Positions 1-10,842 of a stretch of 64,000 nucleotides of DNA are shown here, piece by piece. Positions within the stretch are counted from its first letter, which is position 1, and each line of letters starts with the position of its first letter. The stretch is from Baekduia soli (GTDB lineage: Bacteria > Actinomycetota > Thermoleophilia > Solirubrobacterales > Solirubrobacteraceae): contig NZ_CP042430.1 in the NCBI RefSeq assembly GCF_007970665.1, forward strand, positions 1,178,001 to 1,242,000, in the 5' to 3' direction. The notes beneath the pieces were generated by a model that saw only the letters and a program-made list of their open reading frames with translations, was not told where the DNA came from and searched no databases. The position numbers were made by a program, and so were the translations under genes.

Positions 1-3
1 GGC

Positions 4-699
4 GTGAGCCGCCCGGTGGCGGCCCTCGCCGGCCTCCTCGGCGTCGCCACCGCCGTGGTCGTCGTCGCGATCCTGGTCTCCAGCCGCCAGGACGACGCCC
101 ACGCGCCCACCGTCGCGCGCAGCGACGTGACCGCGGTGTTCCGCGGCATCCCGCAGTCGGGCATCACGCTCGGCGACCCGGCCGCGCGCGTCGTGCTCGT
201 CGAGGTCGCCGACCCGCAGTGCCCCTACTGCCGCGAGTTCCACACCACGACGCTGCCGGCCATCGTCCGGCGCTACGTCGCCACGGGCAAGATCCGCATG
301 CAGATGCGGCTGACCGGCTTCCTCGGCCACGACTCGGTCCGCGGCGCCCGGGCGCTGGAGGCCGCGGGCCTGCAGGACCGGATGTGGGAGGCCGCTGCGC
401 GCTTCTACGCCGCGCAGGGCCAGGAGAACACGGGCTACGTGACCGACGCGTTCCTGCGCCGGGTGCTGGGCGGGGTCCGCGGGCTGGACGCCGGGCGCGC
501 GCTGGCCGACCGTGCCGATCCGCGCGTGGAGGCCGAGCTGGGGGCGGTCCACAGCCTCGAGCGCCGCTACGCGGTGGACTCCACGCCGACGCTGCTCATC
601 GGCCGCGACGTGGCCGACCTGCGCAAGGTGTCCGAGCAGACGCCGAGCATCGAGCAGATCGGCGCGACGATCGACGCGGAGCTCGCCAAGTCGACGTAG
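4..699 (+). CDS. Membrane-anchored DsbA-like thiol oxidoreductase
   Basis: Predicted thiol-disulfide oxidoreductase acting outside the membrane. Residues 5-27 are a hydrophobic signal anchor; the thioredoxin-fold domain follows. The redox motif C-P-Y-C is at residues 73-76 and the cis-proline loop S-T-P-T lies near residue 193, with the helical insert between them, as in the DsbA/Thioredoxin_4 family. A GTG at base 4 is the first visible start, but the window begins there so the true start could be upstream. Its TAG stop lies inside the inverted repeat that precedes the toxin-antitoxin pair. Family assignment is firm; the substrate is unknown. Confidence 0.85.
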   Translation: MSRPVAALAGLLGVATAVVVVAILVSSRQDDAHAPTVARSDVTAVFRGIPQSGITLGDPAARVVLVEVADPQCPYCREFHTTTLPAIVRRYVATGKIRMQMRLTGFLGHDSVRGARALEAAGLQDRMWEAAARFYAAQGQENTGYVTDAFLRRVLGGVRGLDAGRALADRADPRVEAELGAVHSLERRYAVDSTPTLLIGRDVADLRKVSEQTPSIEQIGATIDAELAKST

Positions 700-716
700 G
701 GTGCTACCCTACGTCG
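692..716. promoter_or_regulatory. Perfect 11-bp inverted repeat, likely antitoxin operator
   Basis: CGACGTAGGGT and its exact reverse complement are separated by GCT. The palindrome covers the stop codon of the DsbA-like gene and a TACCCT -10-like box, and ends 3 bases before the antitoxin GTG. Ribbon-helix-helix antitoxins usually repress their own promoter through such sites, so this is inferred to be the autoregulatory operator. It could additionally act as a terminator for the upstream gene. Confidence 0.7.
705..710 (+). promoter_or_regulatory. -10 box TACCCT, leaderless-type, for the antitoxin
   Basis: TACCCT ends 9 bases before the GTG at 720, so transcription would begin at or next to the start codon. 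It lies inside the operator palindrome. Confidence 0.6.
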
Positions 717-719
717 GCA

Positions 720-917
720 GTGCTGAAGAAGACCAGCATCTACCTCGACGAGGAGCTCGATCACCGGCTCGCCCGCAGGGCGGCCGACGAGGGGATCACC
801 AAGGCGGAGTTCATCCGCCGCACGCTGGCCGCCGCCGTGCAGCGGCCCAAGCGCACGCGCCCCGAGGCCGTCGGCCTCGAGGACCGCGGGCCGGGACGGA
901 TGACGGTCGCCGGGTGA
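720..917 (+). CDS. Ribbon-helix-helix antitoxin (CopG/VapB-like)
   Basis: A 65-residue protein with the typical RHH layout: a short beta strand (KKTSIYLDEEL, residues 3-13) that would insert in the DNA major groove, followed by two helices containing KAEFIRRTL. Start chosen at GTG 720 because it begins right at the beta strand and lies 9 bases after a -10 box. It overlaps the downstream PIN-domain gene by four bases (GTGA), so the two are translationally coupled. Expected role: bind and neutralise the PIN toxin and repress the operon through the palindrome at 692-716. Confidence 0.8.
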   Translation: MLKKTSIYLDEELDHRLARRAADEGITKAEFIRRTLAAAVQRPKRTRPEAVGLEDRGPGRMTVAG

Positions 918-1324
918 CCGTCGTCGTCGACAGCGGCTTCGTGCTCGCGCTGGCCCGGCGGCGCGACCCGCGCCACGCCGAGGCCGTCGGCATCCTCGCC
1001 GAGCTCGACGAGGACCTCGTGACCTCGCCGCTGGCGCTCGCCGACCTGGACCGAAGCGTCGCCGACGCGCTGGGCGACGAGGCACGCCACGCCGTGTGGC
1101 GGGACTTCGAGCGCGGCGCCTACGCCGTGCGCTGGTGGGCCGACGCGCTGAAGGAGACGCTCGCCATCGCCGGCGACCATCCTGGCCTCGGGCTGGCGAC
1201 CGCGTCGCTCGTCGCGCTGGCCGGCCGGGTCAACACCCGCCGCGTCGCGACGTTCGACGAGCAGTTCCGGACATTGACCACGCCTGACGGGGAAGCCTTC
1301 GTGGTCCTCCCCGCCGATCGCTGA
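914..1324 (+). CDS. PIN-domain toxin (VapC-like ribonuclease)
   Basis: A 136-residue PIN-domain protein. The first metal-binding aspartate is D6 in [12 protein letters not shown]; a later acidic site is in VATFDEQF near the C-terminus, followed by the closing strand. The middle conserved acid is an aspartate (ALADLDRSV) rather than the common glutamate. VapC toxins are magnesium-dependent RNases that cut tRNA or rRNA; the target here cannot be told. GTG start overlaps the antitoxin stop. Aconitase begins only 13 bases after the toxin stop, so the pair may share a transcript with a TCA-cycle gene. Confidence 0.75.
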   Translation: MTVVVDSGFVLALARRRDPRHAEAVGILAELDEDLVTSPLALADLDRSVADALGDEARHAVWRDFERGAYAVRWWADALKETLAIAGDHPGLGLATASLVALAGRVNTRRVATFDEQFRTLTTPDGEAFVVLPADR

Positions 1325-1337
1325 AAGGACCACGACC

Positions 1338-4159
<2,822 letters not shown>

Positions 4160-4163
<4 letters not shown>

Positions 4164-5128
4164 CTGTTCTGCCTCAGGTCGTTCCGAACGCGGGTGATGG
4201 GCGGCCGGTTGCCGAGCGAGCTGTGGTTCCGCTCGTTGTTGTAGTGGTGCAGCCAGTGTGGCAGCGCTGCGGCTCTGGCGTCGCTTGAGCGGTAGCGCTG
4301 TCCCAGGCCCCATTCGCGTTTGAGGGTCTGCTGGTAGCGCTCGACCTTGCCGTTGTGGCGCGGCGTGCGGGGCGCGATCGTGCGATGCCGGATGCCGTGG
4401 CTGTCAAACAGGGCGGCCAGCGCCTTGTTGTGGGTGTAGGTCCAGGCGTTGTCGGTCTGCCAGCGCTCGATGATGATGCCGTGCGCAGCGAAGAACGCGA
4501 TCGCCCGCTCGGTGAAGCCGATGACGGTGGCGGCCTTCTCGTCGCGGTGCAGCTCGGTGTAGGCCAGGCGGCTGTGGTCGTCGATCGCGCTGTGGGCGAA
4601 CTCGTAGCCGACACGCTGGCGCTTCTCGGCGCCCGTGCGGTGACGGTTGCCGGTGACGGCATGGCCGGGTGAGGAGAACCGCGCGAAACGCTTGACGTCG
4701 TTTTGGATCAACGCCCCAGGGCACGGCCACTCAAAGCGCTGCACCGCCTCTCGGGGCGCCGGCGGCTGGCGCGACATGCCGCGCCGCTTCAGACAGCGCG
4801 AGACCGTCGCGTGCGCGATGCCGAGCTCGGAGGCGATCAGGCGCGGCCCCCAGCCCGTCCGCGTCCGCGCCTGGCAGACACGGTCGTGCAGCTCGTCGCT
4901 GGACCGCGTCGGCTGGCGATGCGGCGTCGAGGGTCGATCCTGCGCCCACGCGCCCGACGCTCGCTCGGCGTCTGAGGCGTTGCGGTACCGGTCGATCCAG
5001 TACTGCACCGTCGACACGCTCACCCGCCGACGGGCCGCTGCCTGGCGTCGAGGAAGTCCCTCGCCAAGACACCAATCAACCAGCTCGACACGCTGCCAGC
5101 TGGGCAGCCACCTACGCTTGCACTGCAT
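4160..5128 (-). CDS. IS481-family DDE transposase
   Basis: 322 residues. N-terminal helix-turn-helix region (about residues 8-48, [19 protein letters not shown]) followed by a second HTH and an rve-type integrase core. Likely catalytic acids are D144 (IQNDVKRF), D226 (QTDNAWTY) and E263 (GKVERYQQT), a D-D(35-36)-E spacing. The last sense codon straddles the IS end and the TAG stop is contributed by the duplicated CTAG target, not by the element. ATG start at 5128 leaves about 114 bp of untranslated IS sequence upstream. Confidence 0.92.
4165..4191. repeat. Left terminal inverted repeat of the IS
   Basis: 27 bases starting TGTTCTGCC; pairs with 5216-5242 with six mismatches (positions 3, 4, 5, 12, 15 and 27). 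Confidence 0.85.
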
Positions 5129-5215
5129 CCGGGCTGATGACCTCCGAGGCCGTTGGATCCTTGAGAAGACCCACAGCCTCTGTCTCAGCCCGGATGCCTC
5201 AACTTCAGCCCTCAG

Positions 5216-5242
5216 ACGTTCGGAACGTCCCGAGGCACGTCA
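5216..5242. repeat. Right terminal inverted repeat of the IS
   Basis: Read on the minus strand it begins TGACGTGCC and continues through CGTTCCGAACG, matching the left end at 21 of 27 positions. Confidence 0.85.
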
Positions 5243-5248
5243 CCTAGC
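5243..5248. repeat. IS target-site duplication, right copy (CCTAGC)
   Basis: Exact copy of 4159-4164 immediately outside the right inverted repeat. Confidence 0.85.
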
Positions 5249-5264
5249 CGCCCCCGCGGGGCGG
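5248..5264. terminator. Hairpin, original aconitase terminator
   Basis: CCGCCCC / GGGGCGG, a perfect 7-bp stem with a 3-base loop, no T tract. Without the IS it would begin 1-2 bases after the aconitase stop. It now separates the IS from the receiver gene, for which it can also serve as a bidirectional terminator. Confidence 0.55.
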
Positions 5265-5271
5265 GCCGGGC

Positions 5272-5652
5272 CTAGGCGACCACGCCGTGGCGCCGGCCCG
5301 CCACGCGGATGGCGTCGAAGAGCACGTCGACGTCGACGGCCTTGTCGACCAGGCCGGCGGCGCCGGCCGAGATCGCCTCGGCCCGCAGCGCGGCCGTGGG
5401 GTCGGCGGTGTAGAGCAGGATCGCCGGCGGCACGGGCTCGGCGCGCAGCGCGCGGCACAGCACCACGCCGTCCTCGGAGCCCAGGCGATGGTCGAGGACG
5501 ACGACGTCCGGGCGCGTGCGGCGCAGGATGCGCCACATGGCGTCGCCGTCCTGCGCCGCGCCGACGCAGCGGAAGCCGGGCTCGGCGCGGAGCACGGCCT
5601 CCAGGCCGGCGCGCAGGACGGGGTGGTCGTCGACGACGAGGACGCGGATCAT
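5272..5652 (-). CDS. Stand-alone response-regulator receiver protein
   Basis: 126 residues forming one receiver (CheY-like) domain: acidic pair D8-D9, phospho-acceptor D54 in VVVLDHRLG, T82 and K104. No output domain follows. ATG at 5652 is preferred over a longer start because it begins directly with the first beta strand (MIRVLVVDD) and has GGAAGG 5 bases upstream. It lies downstream of the membrane GGDEF-EAL gene on the same strand, 99 bp apart, so a joint signalling role is plausible; no histidine kinase is seen in the window. Confidence 0.85.
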   Translation of the reverse strand: MIRVLVVDDHPVLRAGLEAVLRAEPGFRCVGAAQDGDAMWRILRRTRPDVVVLDHRLGSEDGVVLCRALRAEPVPPAILLYTADPTAALRAEAISAGAAGLVDKAVDVDVLFDAIRVAGRRHGVVA

Positions 5653-5751
5653 GGGACCTTCCCCGGCATGCTGGTGGGCGCCGGGCACGGTGTCGATACG
5701 GCTGGCACCACCCCCGTCAACGGTGGCGCCCGCCGGAGGTCACGCCGCGCG

Positions 5752-8013
5752 TCAGGCCGCCTCGCGCCGGGAGCGCTCGGCGTCGCGCTGCTCGAGCAGC
5801 GCGGCGAGCTCGATCGCGGGCATCGGGCGCCCGAGGCCGAAGCCCTGGGCCACGTCGCAGCCCAGCGCGACCAGGACCTCGCGCTCCTGCGCGGTCTCGA
5901 TGCCCTCGGCCACGACCCGCAGGCCCATGCTGCGGCCCATGGAGACGACGAGGCGCACGACCTCGTGGTCGAGCGGGTCATCGGCCATCCCCTTGACGAA
6001 GCTGCGGTCGATCTTGAGCTCGTCGGCGGGGAGGTGGCGCAGCTGGGCCAGCGACGACTGCCCCGTCCCGAAGTCGTCGACCGAGATCTCCACGCCGAGC
6101 TGGGCGATCCGCTCGAGCACGTCCAGGCAGCGGCGCTGGTCGTTCATCACCGCGTCCTCGGTGACCTCGACGACGAGCCGCGCGGGCGGGACGCCGTGGC
6201 GGCGCAGGGCGGTGTCGATGCGCTCGGGCAGGCCGATGTCGACGAGCGTGACCGCCGAGACGTTGACGCCGACGCGCAGCTCGAAGCCCTGGTTGGCCAG
6301 GCCGGCGCACTCGCTGAGCGCGCGGTCCAGGATCCAGTCGGTCAGCGCGGCCATCTGGCCGCTGCGCTCGGCGACGGGCAGTAGCTCGGCGGGCGACACC
6401 GGGCCGCGCTGCGGATGGTGCCAGCGGATGAGGGTCTCGGCGCCGATGATGCGGTCGGTGGCCAGCTCGACCTGCGGCTGGAACGCGGCCCACAGGCCGC
6501 CGCAGTCGCGGGCGGCCAGCGCGCGGCGCAGGTCATCGGCGAGCTCGAGCCGGTCGCGCGAGTGCTCGTCGCGATCGGCGTGGTAGCGGACGATGCCGAC
6601 GCGGCGGCGCTTGGCGTCCGACGTGGCGACGTCGGCGCGGCGGGCCAGCTCCCCGGCGTCGTTGGCGTCGTCGGGGAAGCTCGCGACGCCGACGCTGGCC
6701 TCGATCGCGACGGTCACGTCGTCGAGCTCGATCGGGATGGCGACGGCCTCGCGGATGTCGCGGGCGATCTGGGCCGTGTCGGCGGGCGGGCGCAGGACGG
6801 CGGCGAACTCGTCGGCGCCCAGGCGCACGAGCAGATCGTCGCCGACGACCGGCTTGAGGCGGTCGGCCGCCGTGCGCAGCAGCACGTCGCCGGCCTCGTG
6901 GCCGAGCGTCTCGTTGAGCTCGCGGAAGCCGTCGAGGTCGATGACCAGCAGGTCGGCGCGCTCGCCGCTGCGGCCGCCGTCGCGGGTCAGGATGTCCAGG
7001 GCGCGGAACAGCGCGCGGCGGTTGGGCAGGCCGGTCAGGTCGTCGGTCAGCGCCTCCCGGCGCTGGACGACCACGCGGCGCACGTCGCGGAGCATGAGCA
7101 TGCTGCGCACGACGCCGCCGGCGAGCGAGAGCAGGGCCAGGCCGACGGCGACCGGGTCGAGGTCGGTGAACTCGCCGACGGTCAGGATGCCCGCGCCGAC
7201 GCCGAGCAGCAGCATCGTCGGCACCGACTCCCACCAGCCGCCCATCCGCAGCGTGCCGGCCGCGCCGGGGCGCGACCACGCCGCCACGCCCAGCAGCAGG
7301 AGCTGCAGCTCCCACCCCGTGTCGAACCAGACCCCCGCGGCGGGGGCGTGGCCGGCCAGGGAGAGCACGTAGACCGTGTCGGTGACCACGGCGACGGCGA
7401 ACGTGGCGCCGAGGAGGATGTCCTCGCCGCGCATGCGGCGGCCGCTGAAGCTCGCCACGACGAACGGGATGGACGCCAGCGCGGCATCGGCGGCGGGGTA
7501 GATCAGGTTGGCGGCCGCGGTGAAGCGCGAGATCCCGCTGTGGTCGCGCACGTCGGTCAGCAGGACGGCCGTGAGGATCGACCCGAGGTAGACGGCGACG
7601 CCGACGGCGTCGAGCCAGAACGTCGGCAGCGCGTCGCCGACGCGGCGGCGCAGGTAGATCAGCAGGCCGGCCCAGAACAGCAGGTCGCCGCCGAAGAACA
7701 TGAGGTCGGCCGGCGTGTCCAGCGACTCGTGGTAGGACCAGCCCCAGAACGCGAGGCCGCCGCCGTAGAGCACCGCCCCGGCGGCCATGGCGATCCACAT
7801 CCGCCGGTCGCGCGAGACGCGCACCGCGCGCGCGACGATCAGCCCGGCCGCGAGCGCCAGCACGAGCGTGTGCCGGACGTGGTCCAGCGTGTCCGGCGCG
7901 GTCGTCATCCCGCGCACCGCGCCCGCGACGACGCCGGCCAGCAGCAGGCCGGCGCCCACGGCCGCGAGGAGCGGGACCGCGGGCAGGGGCAGCGCGGGGC
8001 GACGGGCGCTCAT
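5752..8013 (-). CDS. Membrane GGDEF-EAL protein (c-di-GMP turnover)
   Basis: 753 residues. Residues 1-305 contain a run of hydrophobic helices (roughly eight to nine), a membrane sensor module. The GGDEF domain (about 320-480) has GADEF at 399-403 in place of GGDEF and no RxxD inhibitory site five residues before it. The EAL domain (about 490-745) has ETL at 526-528, DDFGTG and KIDRSFV, so metal and substrate residues look present. The protein may be mainly a c-di-GMP phosphodiesterase with a weak or regulatory cyclase domain; this is inference. ATG start at 8013. Confidence 0.9.
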   Translation of the reverse strand: MSARRPALPLPAVPLLAAVGAGLLLAGVVAGAVRGMTTAPDTLDHVRHTLVLALAAGLIVARAVRVSRDRRMWIAMAAGAVLYGGGLAFWGWSYHESLDTPADLMFFGGDLLFWAGLLIYLRRRVGDALPTFWLDAVGVAVYLGSILTAVLLTDVRDHSGISRFTAAANLIYPAADAALASIPFVVASFSGRRMRGEDILLGATFAVAVVTDTVYVLSLAGHAPAAGVWFDTGWELQLLLLGVAAWSRPGAAGTLRMGGWWESVPTMLLLGVGAGILTVGEFTDLDPVAVGLALLSLAGGVVRSMLMLRDVRRVVVQRREALTDDLTGLPNRRALFRALDILTRDGGRSGERADLLVIDLDGFRELNETLGHEAGDVLLRTAADRLKPVVGDDLLVRLGADEFAAVLRPPADTAQIARDIREAVAIPIELDDVTVAIEASVGVASFPDDANDAGELARRADVATSDAKRRRVGIVRYHADRDEHSRDRLELADDLRRALAARDCGGLWAAFQPQVELATDRIIGAETLIRWHHPQRGPVSPAELLPVAERSGQMAALTDWILDRALSECAGLANQGFELRVGVNVSAVTLVDIGLPERIDTALRRHGVPPARLVVEVTEDAVMNDQRRCLDVLERIAQLGVEISVDDFGTGQSSLAQLRHLPADELKIDRSFVKGMADDPLDHEVVRLVVSMGRSMGLRVVAEGIETAQEREVLVALGCDVAQGFGLGRPMPAIELAALLEQRDAERSRREAA

Positions 8014-8107
8014 TGCTCAGGTGAGTCGGCCGACGCGCCCAGGGCTGAACCCCGGGCGTCCGGGTGAGCGCCTGCGCGCCACGCCGAGGGCCGCGGGGAC
8101 GCAGCGG

Positions 8108-8113
8108 TAGCCT
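8108..8113 (+). promoter_or_regulatory. -10 box TAGCCT, leaderless-type, for the M42 peptidase
   Basis: Ends 7 bases before the GTG at 8121. Confidence 0.55.
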
Positions 8114-8120
8114 GCCGGGC

Positions 8121-9176
8121 GTGCCGATCCCCGACGTCCTCAACCAGCTCCTGACCGCCGGCGGTCCCTCCGGCTACGAGACCGCGCCGGCCCGCGTGTT
8201 CGCGGAGGCCTGCGCGCCGTTCGCCGAGGTCCGGACCGACGTCATGGGCAGCGTCACCGCCCGGGTCAAGGGCACCGGGGACGGCCCGACCGTCGCGCTC
8301 GTCGGGCACATCGACGAGATCGGGCTCATCGTCACCCACATCGACGACAAGGGCTTCCTCAGCTTCACCGGCGTCGGCGGCTGGGATCCCGTGATCCTCG
8401 TCGGCCAGCGCGTCGAGCTGACGACCCGCGAAGGCGTGCTGGCCGGCGTCGTGGGCAAGAAGCCCATCCACCTGCTCAAGGACGAAGAGCGCAAGCGGGC
8501 GGCCGAGATCAAGGACCTCCACATCGACATCGGTGCCAGGGACGGCGACGAGGCCAAGGGCCTCGTGCGCATCGGCGACGTCGCGGTGATCGCCGGCGGG
8601 CCCGTGGAGCTGCGCAACGACCGGGTCATCTCGCGCTCGCTCGACAACCGCCTGGGCTGCTACGTCGCCCACGAGGCGGCGCGGCTGGTCGCCGAGGCCG
8701 GCGGTGCGGTGGGCGACGTCGTCGCCGTCGCCGCGGTGCAGGAGGAGATCACCTTCGCCGGGGCGCGCACCGTCGCCCACGCGCTGCGTCCCGACGTGGC
8801 GATCGTCATCGACGTCACGCACGCCACCGACGCGCCGGGGATCGACGAGCGCGAGGTCGGCTCGCACCCGTTCGGCTCCGGGCCGGTCATCGAGCGCGGC
8901 TCAACGCTGCACCCCGCGGTCTTCGAGCTGCTGCACGAGGCCGCCGAGGCCGAGGACGTGCCGTTCACCGTGTCGGCCTCCGCGCGCTACACCGGGACCG
9001 ATGCCGACGCGATCCACGTCAGCCGCGACGGCATCCCCACGGGCCTCATCGGCCTGCCGCTGCGCTACATGCACTCGCCGGTGGAGATGGTCCAGCTCGA
9101 CGACATCGCCAACGCGGCCCGCCTGGCCGCGGCCTTCGCCCGGCGCCTGACCGCGGGCCAGGTCTTCGAGCGCTGA
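8121..9176 (+). CDS. M42-family aminopeptidase (PepA/FrvX-like)
   Basis: 351 residues, a co-catalytic metallo-aminopeptidase of the M42 family, usually a cytosolic dodecamer that trims peptides. Metal ligands and catalytic residues can be read in order: H-D in VGHIDEIGL, bridging D in SRSLDNRLG, catalytic E-E in AVQEEITF, D in VIDVTHATD, and the final H in RYMHSPVE. GTG at 8121 is chosen because it gives the usual short N-terminus and follows a TAGCCT box. Two inverted repeats follow its stop. Confidence 0.92.
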   Translation: MPIPDVLNQLLTAGGPSGYETAPARVFAEACAPFAEVRTDVMGSVTARVKGTGDGPTVALVGHIDEIGLIVTHIDDKGFLSFTGVGGWDPVILVGQRVELTTREGVLAGVVGKKPIHLLKDEERKRAAEIKDLHIDIGARDGDEAKGLVRIGDVAVIAGGPVELRNDRVISRSLDNRLGCYVAHEAARLVAEAGGAVGDVVAVAAVQEEITFAGARTVAHALRPDVAIVIDVTHATDAPGIDEREVGSHPFGSGPVIERGSTLHPAVFELLHEAAEAEDVPFTVSASARYTGTDADAIHVSRDGIPTGLIGLPLRYMHSPVEMVQLDDIANAARLAAAFARRLTAGQVFER

Positions 9177-9180
9177 CGCC

Positions 9181-9196
9181 GGGCGGCCGGCCGCCC
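9181..9196. terminator. 16-bp perfect palindrome after the M42 gene
   Basis: GGGCGGCC followed directly by GGCCGCCC, 5 bases after the stop codon. Together with the next hairpin it could end transcription; no T tract. Confidence 0.4.
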
Positions 9197-9201
9197 CTGA
9201 C

Positions 9202-9231
9202 GCGAACGCCTCGCAGGTGCGGGGCGTTCGC
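9202..9231. terminator. Hairpin terminator after the M42 gene
   Basis: GCGAACGCC / GGCGTTCGC, a perfect 9-bp stem around a 12-base loop, 26 bases after the M42 stop codon. Confidence 0.55.
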
Positions 9232-9240
9232 CCGCCGTCC

Positions 9241-9455
9241 GTGATCCGAGTCCCCATCCCGGCCCGTCGCAAGGGGTGGACGTACCGGTTCGACGACCGC
9301 GCCTCGTACTCCATCGACGTGGACACCACAGGCTACGGCGTCCACGACGTCCGCTGTCGCTTGAGGTTCCATGCGAAGGTCCGCAACAGGGACTCGCTCC
9401 TGTACGCGCTGCGAAGGCGCTGGGCGCCCTGGCCGCGGTGCCGTACGTGTTCTAA
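9241..9455 (+). pseudogene. Short coding-like stretch with an apparent one-base deletion
   Basis: From the GTG at 9241 the frame has G or C at nearly every third position to about 9412, giving a polar peptide containing GWTYRFDDRASYSIDVDTT. Near 9411-9416 the coding pattern appears to pass to another frame, which ends [12 protein letters not shown] and a TAA at 9453-9455. One inserted base would join them into about 71 residues. I do not recognise the family. It may be a small real gene with a sequencing error, a decayed gene, or chance. Confidence 0.3.
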
Positions 9456-9464
9456 TGCGCCGGA

Positions 9465-10163
9465 GTGCTCCTGCTCTTCGACATCGACGGCACCCTGCTG
9501 CTCAAGGCCTCACGGGAGCACGCCGAGGCGGTGCACGCCGCGCTGCGCCGCGTGCACCGGATCGAGATCCCGACGGCGCGCGTCGAGGCCGCGGGGCGCA
9601 CCGACGGGGCCATCGCCAAGTCGATCCTCACGCTCGCCGGGGTCTCGGCGGAGCGCATCGACGCCCGCGCCGACGACGTGCGGGCGGCGACCTGCGAGGA
9701 GTTCGCGCGCCGCTGTCCCGCCGACCTTCGCGACCACCTCAACCCCGGCATCGTCGAGGTGCTCGAGGGCCTGCACGCCGACGCGGGCAAGCACCTCTCG
9801 CTGCTGACGGGCAACATGGAGCCCGTCGCGCGGCTCAAGCTCCAGCGCGCCGGGATCGCCCACTTCTTCGGCCCCGGCCAGGGCGCGTTCGGCTCCGACG
9901 ACGACGACCGGGCCGCGCTGCCGGCGATCGCCCGCGCCCGCGCGGGTGCCGACGGGCGCCCCTGGCCGCGCGAGGACGCCGTGGTCATCGGCGACACGCC
10001 GCGCGACATCGCCTGCGCACGCGCCGACGGCGTGCGCGTGGTCGCCATCGCGACGGGCCCGTTCGCGGCGCAGGACCTCGGTGGGGCCGACGCGGTCGTG
10101 CACCGTGCGCACGACCTGCCCGGCGCGTTGGAGGGCCTCGCCGGCGCTACCATCGACCCGTAG
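9465..10163 (+). CDS. HAD-superfamily hydrolase (phosphoglycolate-phosphatase-like)
   Basis: 232 residues with the full HAD motif set: DIDGT near residue 6 (nucleophile aspartate), the threonine motif in SLLTGN, and [10 protein letters not shown] (motif III/IV) near residue 178. The helical cap between motifs I and II is of the Gph/PGP type. Members are small-molecule phosphatases; the exact substrate is not evident. GTG start begins two residues before the first strand. No TANNNT box or clear ribosome site is seen just upstream. Confidence 0.85.
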   Translation: MLLLFDIDGTLLLKASREHAEAVHAALRRVHRIEIPTARVEAAGRTDGAIAKSILTLAGVSAERIDARADDVRAATCEEFARRCPADLRDHLNPGIVEVLEGLHADAGKHLSLLTGNMEPVARLKLQRAGIAHFFGPGQGAFGSDDDDRAALPAIARARAGADGRPWPREDAVVIGDTPRDIACARADGVRVVAIATGPFAAQDLGGADAVVHRAHDLPGALEGLAGATIDP

Positions 10164-10166
10164 GCC

Positions 10167-10301
10167 ATGTCGCTCTCCGGCCCCTCGCGCACCATCGTCG
10201 TCGAGCCCCTGCGCACCCCCGCCCAGGCGCCGGCGCCCGCCGTCCCGGCCCCCGCGCCGACCGCTCCCGCACGGCCGGCGCCCGAGCCCGCCCGCACCTG
10301 A
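10167..10301 (+). CDS. Small proline/alanine-rich peptide
   Basis: 44 codons from ATG 10167 to TGA, 3 bases after the HAD gene stop. It begins [14 protein letters not shown] and then becomes a run of Pro and Ala. Third positions are almost all G or C, as in neighbouring genes. The next gene begins one base after its stop, consistent with an operon. Function unknown; it could be non-coding. Confidence 0.4.
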   Translation: MSLSGPSRTIVVEPLRTPAQAPAPAVPAPAPTAPARPAPEPART

Positions 10302-10302
10302 C

Positions 10303-10842
10303 GTGCTCCGCGCCCCGGACATCGCCGCCCCGGTCGTGGGGTTCCGGGCGTGGCGGATCCTCGGCGACCGGCTCATGTCCCCCTACATCCCGTGCCGCTG
10401 GGAGGGCCGCGTCCTGCACGCCGCGTGCTACGACGCCAACCGCGTGCTGCAGCGCGGGCGCGGCTGGCTGTCGGCGCCGCACGACTCGCCCCACCCCGAC
10501 TGCCAGTGCGGCATCTACGCCTACCACCGTCCCGGCACGCAGGGCTACTACGGCGAGTGGCTGTGGACGGAGGGCGTGCTCTCGGCGTGGGGGCGCGTCG
10601 AGGTCCACGCCGACGGCCTGCGCGCCGAGCACGGGCGCATCGAGGCCCTGGCGCTCCCGCCGCGCAACGACCCCGAGCGTCGCGAGGCCGTCGGACGCGT
10701 GGCCCGGCGGCTCGGGGTCCCGACCGTGGCGCGCGACGAGCTCGAGGCCGTGCGGGCGCGGCTCGGCGGCGGGCTGCCCGCGACGCTGATCCCGGACGGC
10801 GCCGCTCAGGCGGCGGCGCGCAGCGTCCAGAACCCGTCGTAG
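10303..10842 (+). CDS. Conserved-looking hypothetical protein with C-x-C-G-I-Y-A motif
   Basis: 179 residues, no signal peptide or membrane segment. It starts with a FRAWRI segment, contains a cysteine in [10 protein letters not shown] and a paired-cysteine DCQCGIYAY motif near residue 65, then [18 protein letters not shown], reminiscent of a compact beta-rich domain. I do not recognise a named family. GTG 10303 follows the small peptide gene by one base. Its last 37 bases overlap the 3' end of the convergent DsbA/FrnE-like gene. Confidence 0.65.
   Translation: MLRAPDIAAPVVGFRAWRILGDRLMSPYIPCRWEGRVLHAACYDANRVLQRGRGWLSAPHDSPHPDCQCGIYAYHRPGTQGYYGEWLWTEGVLSAWGRVEVHADGLRAEHGRIEALALPPRNDPERREAVGRVARRLGVPTVARDELEAVRARLGGGLPATLIPDGAAQAAARSVQNPS

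Larger units (their letters stand above)
4165..5242 (-). mobile_element. IS481-family insertion sequence, 1078 bp, complete
   Basis: Bounded by imperfect terminal inverted repeats (4165-4191 and 5216-5242, 21 of 27 bases matching, both beginning TG and sharing CGTTCCGAACG) and flanked by 6-bp CCTAGC direct repeats. It carries one transposase gene on the minus strand. Intact ends, intact duplication and intact reading frame suggest recent insertion and probable activity. Before insertion the aconitase stop would have run straight into the hairpin now at 5248-5264. Confidence 0.9.
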
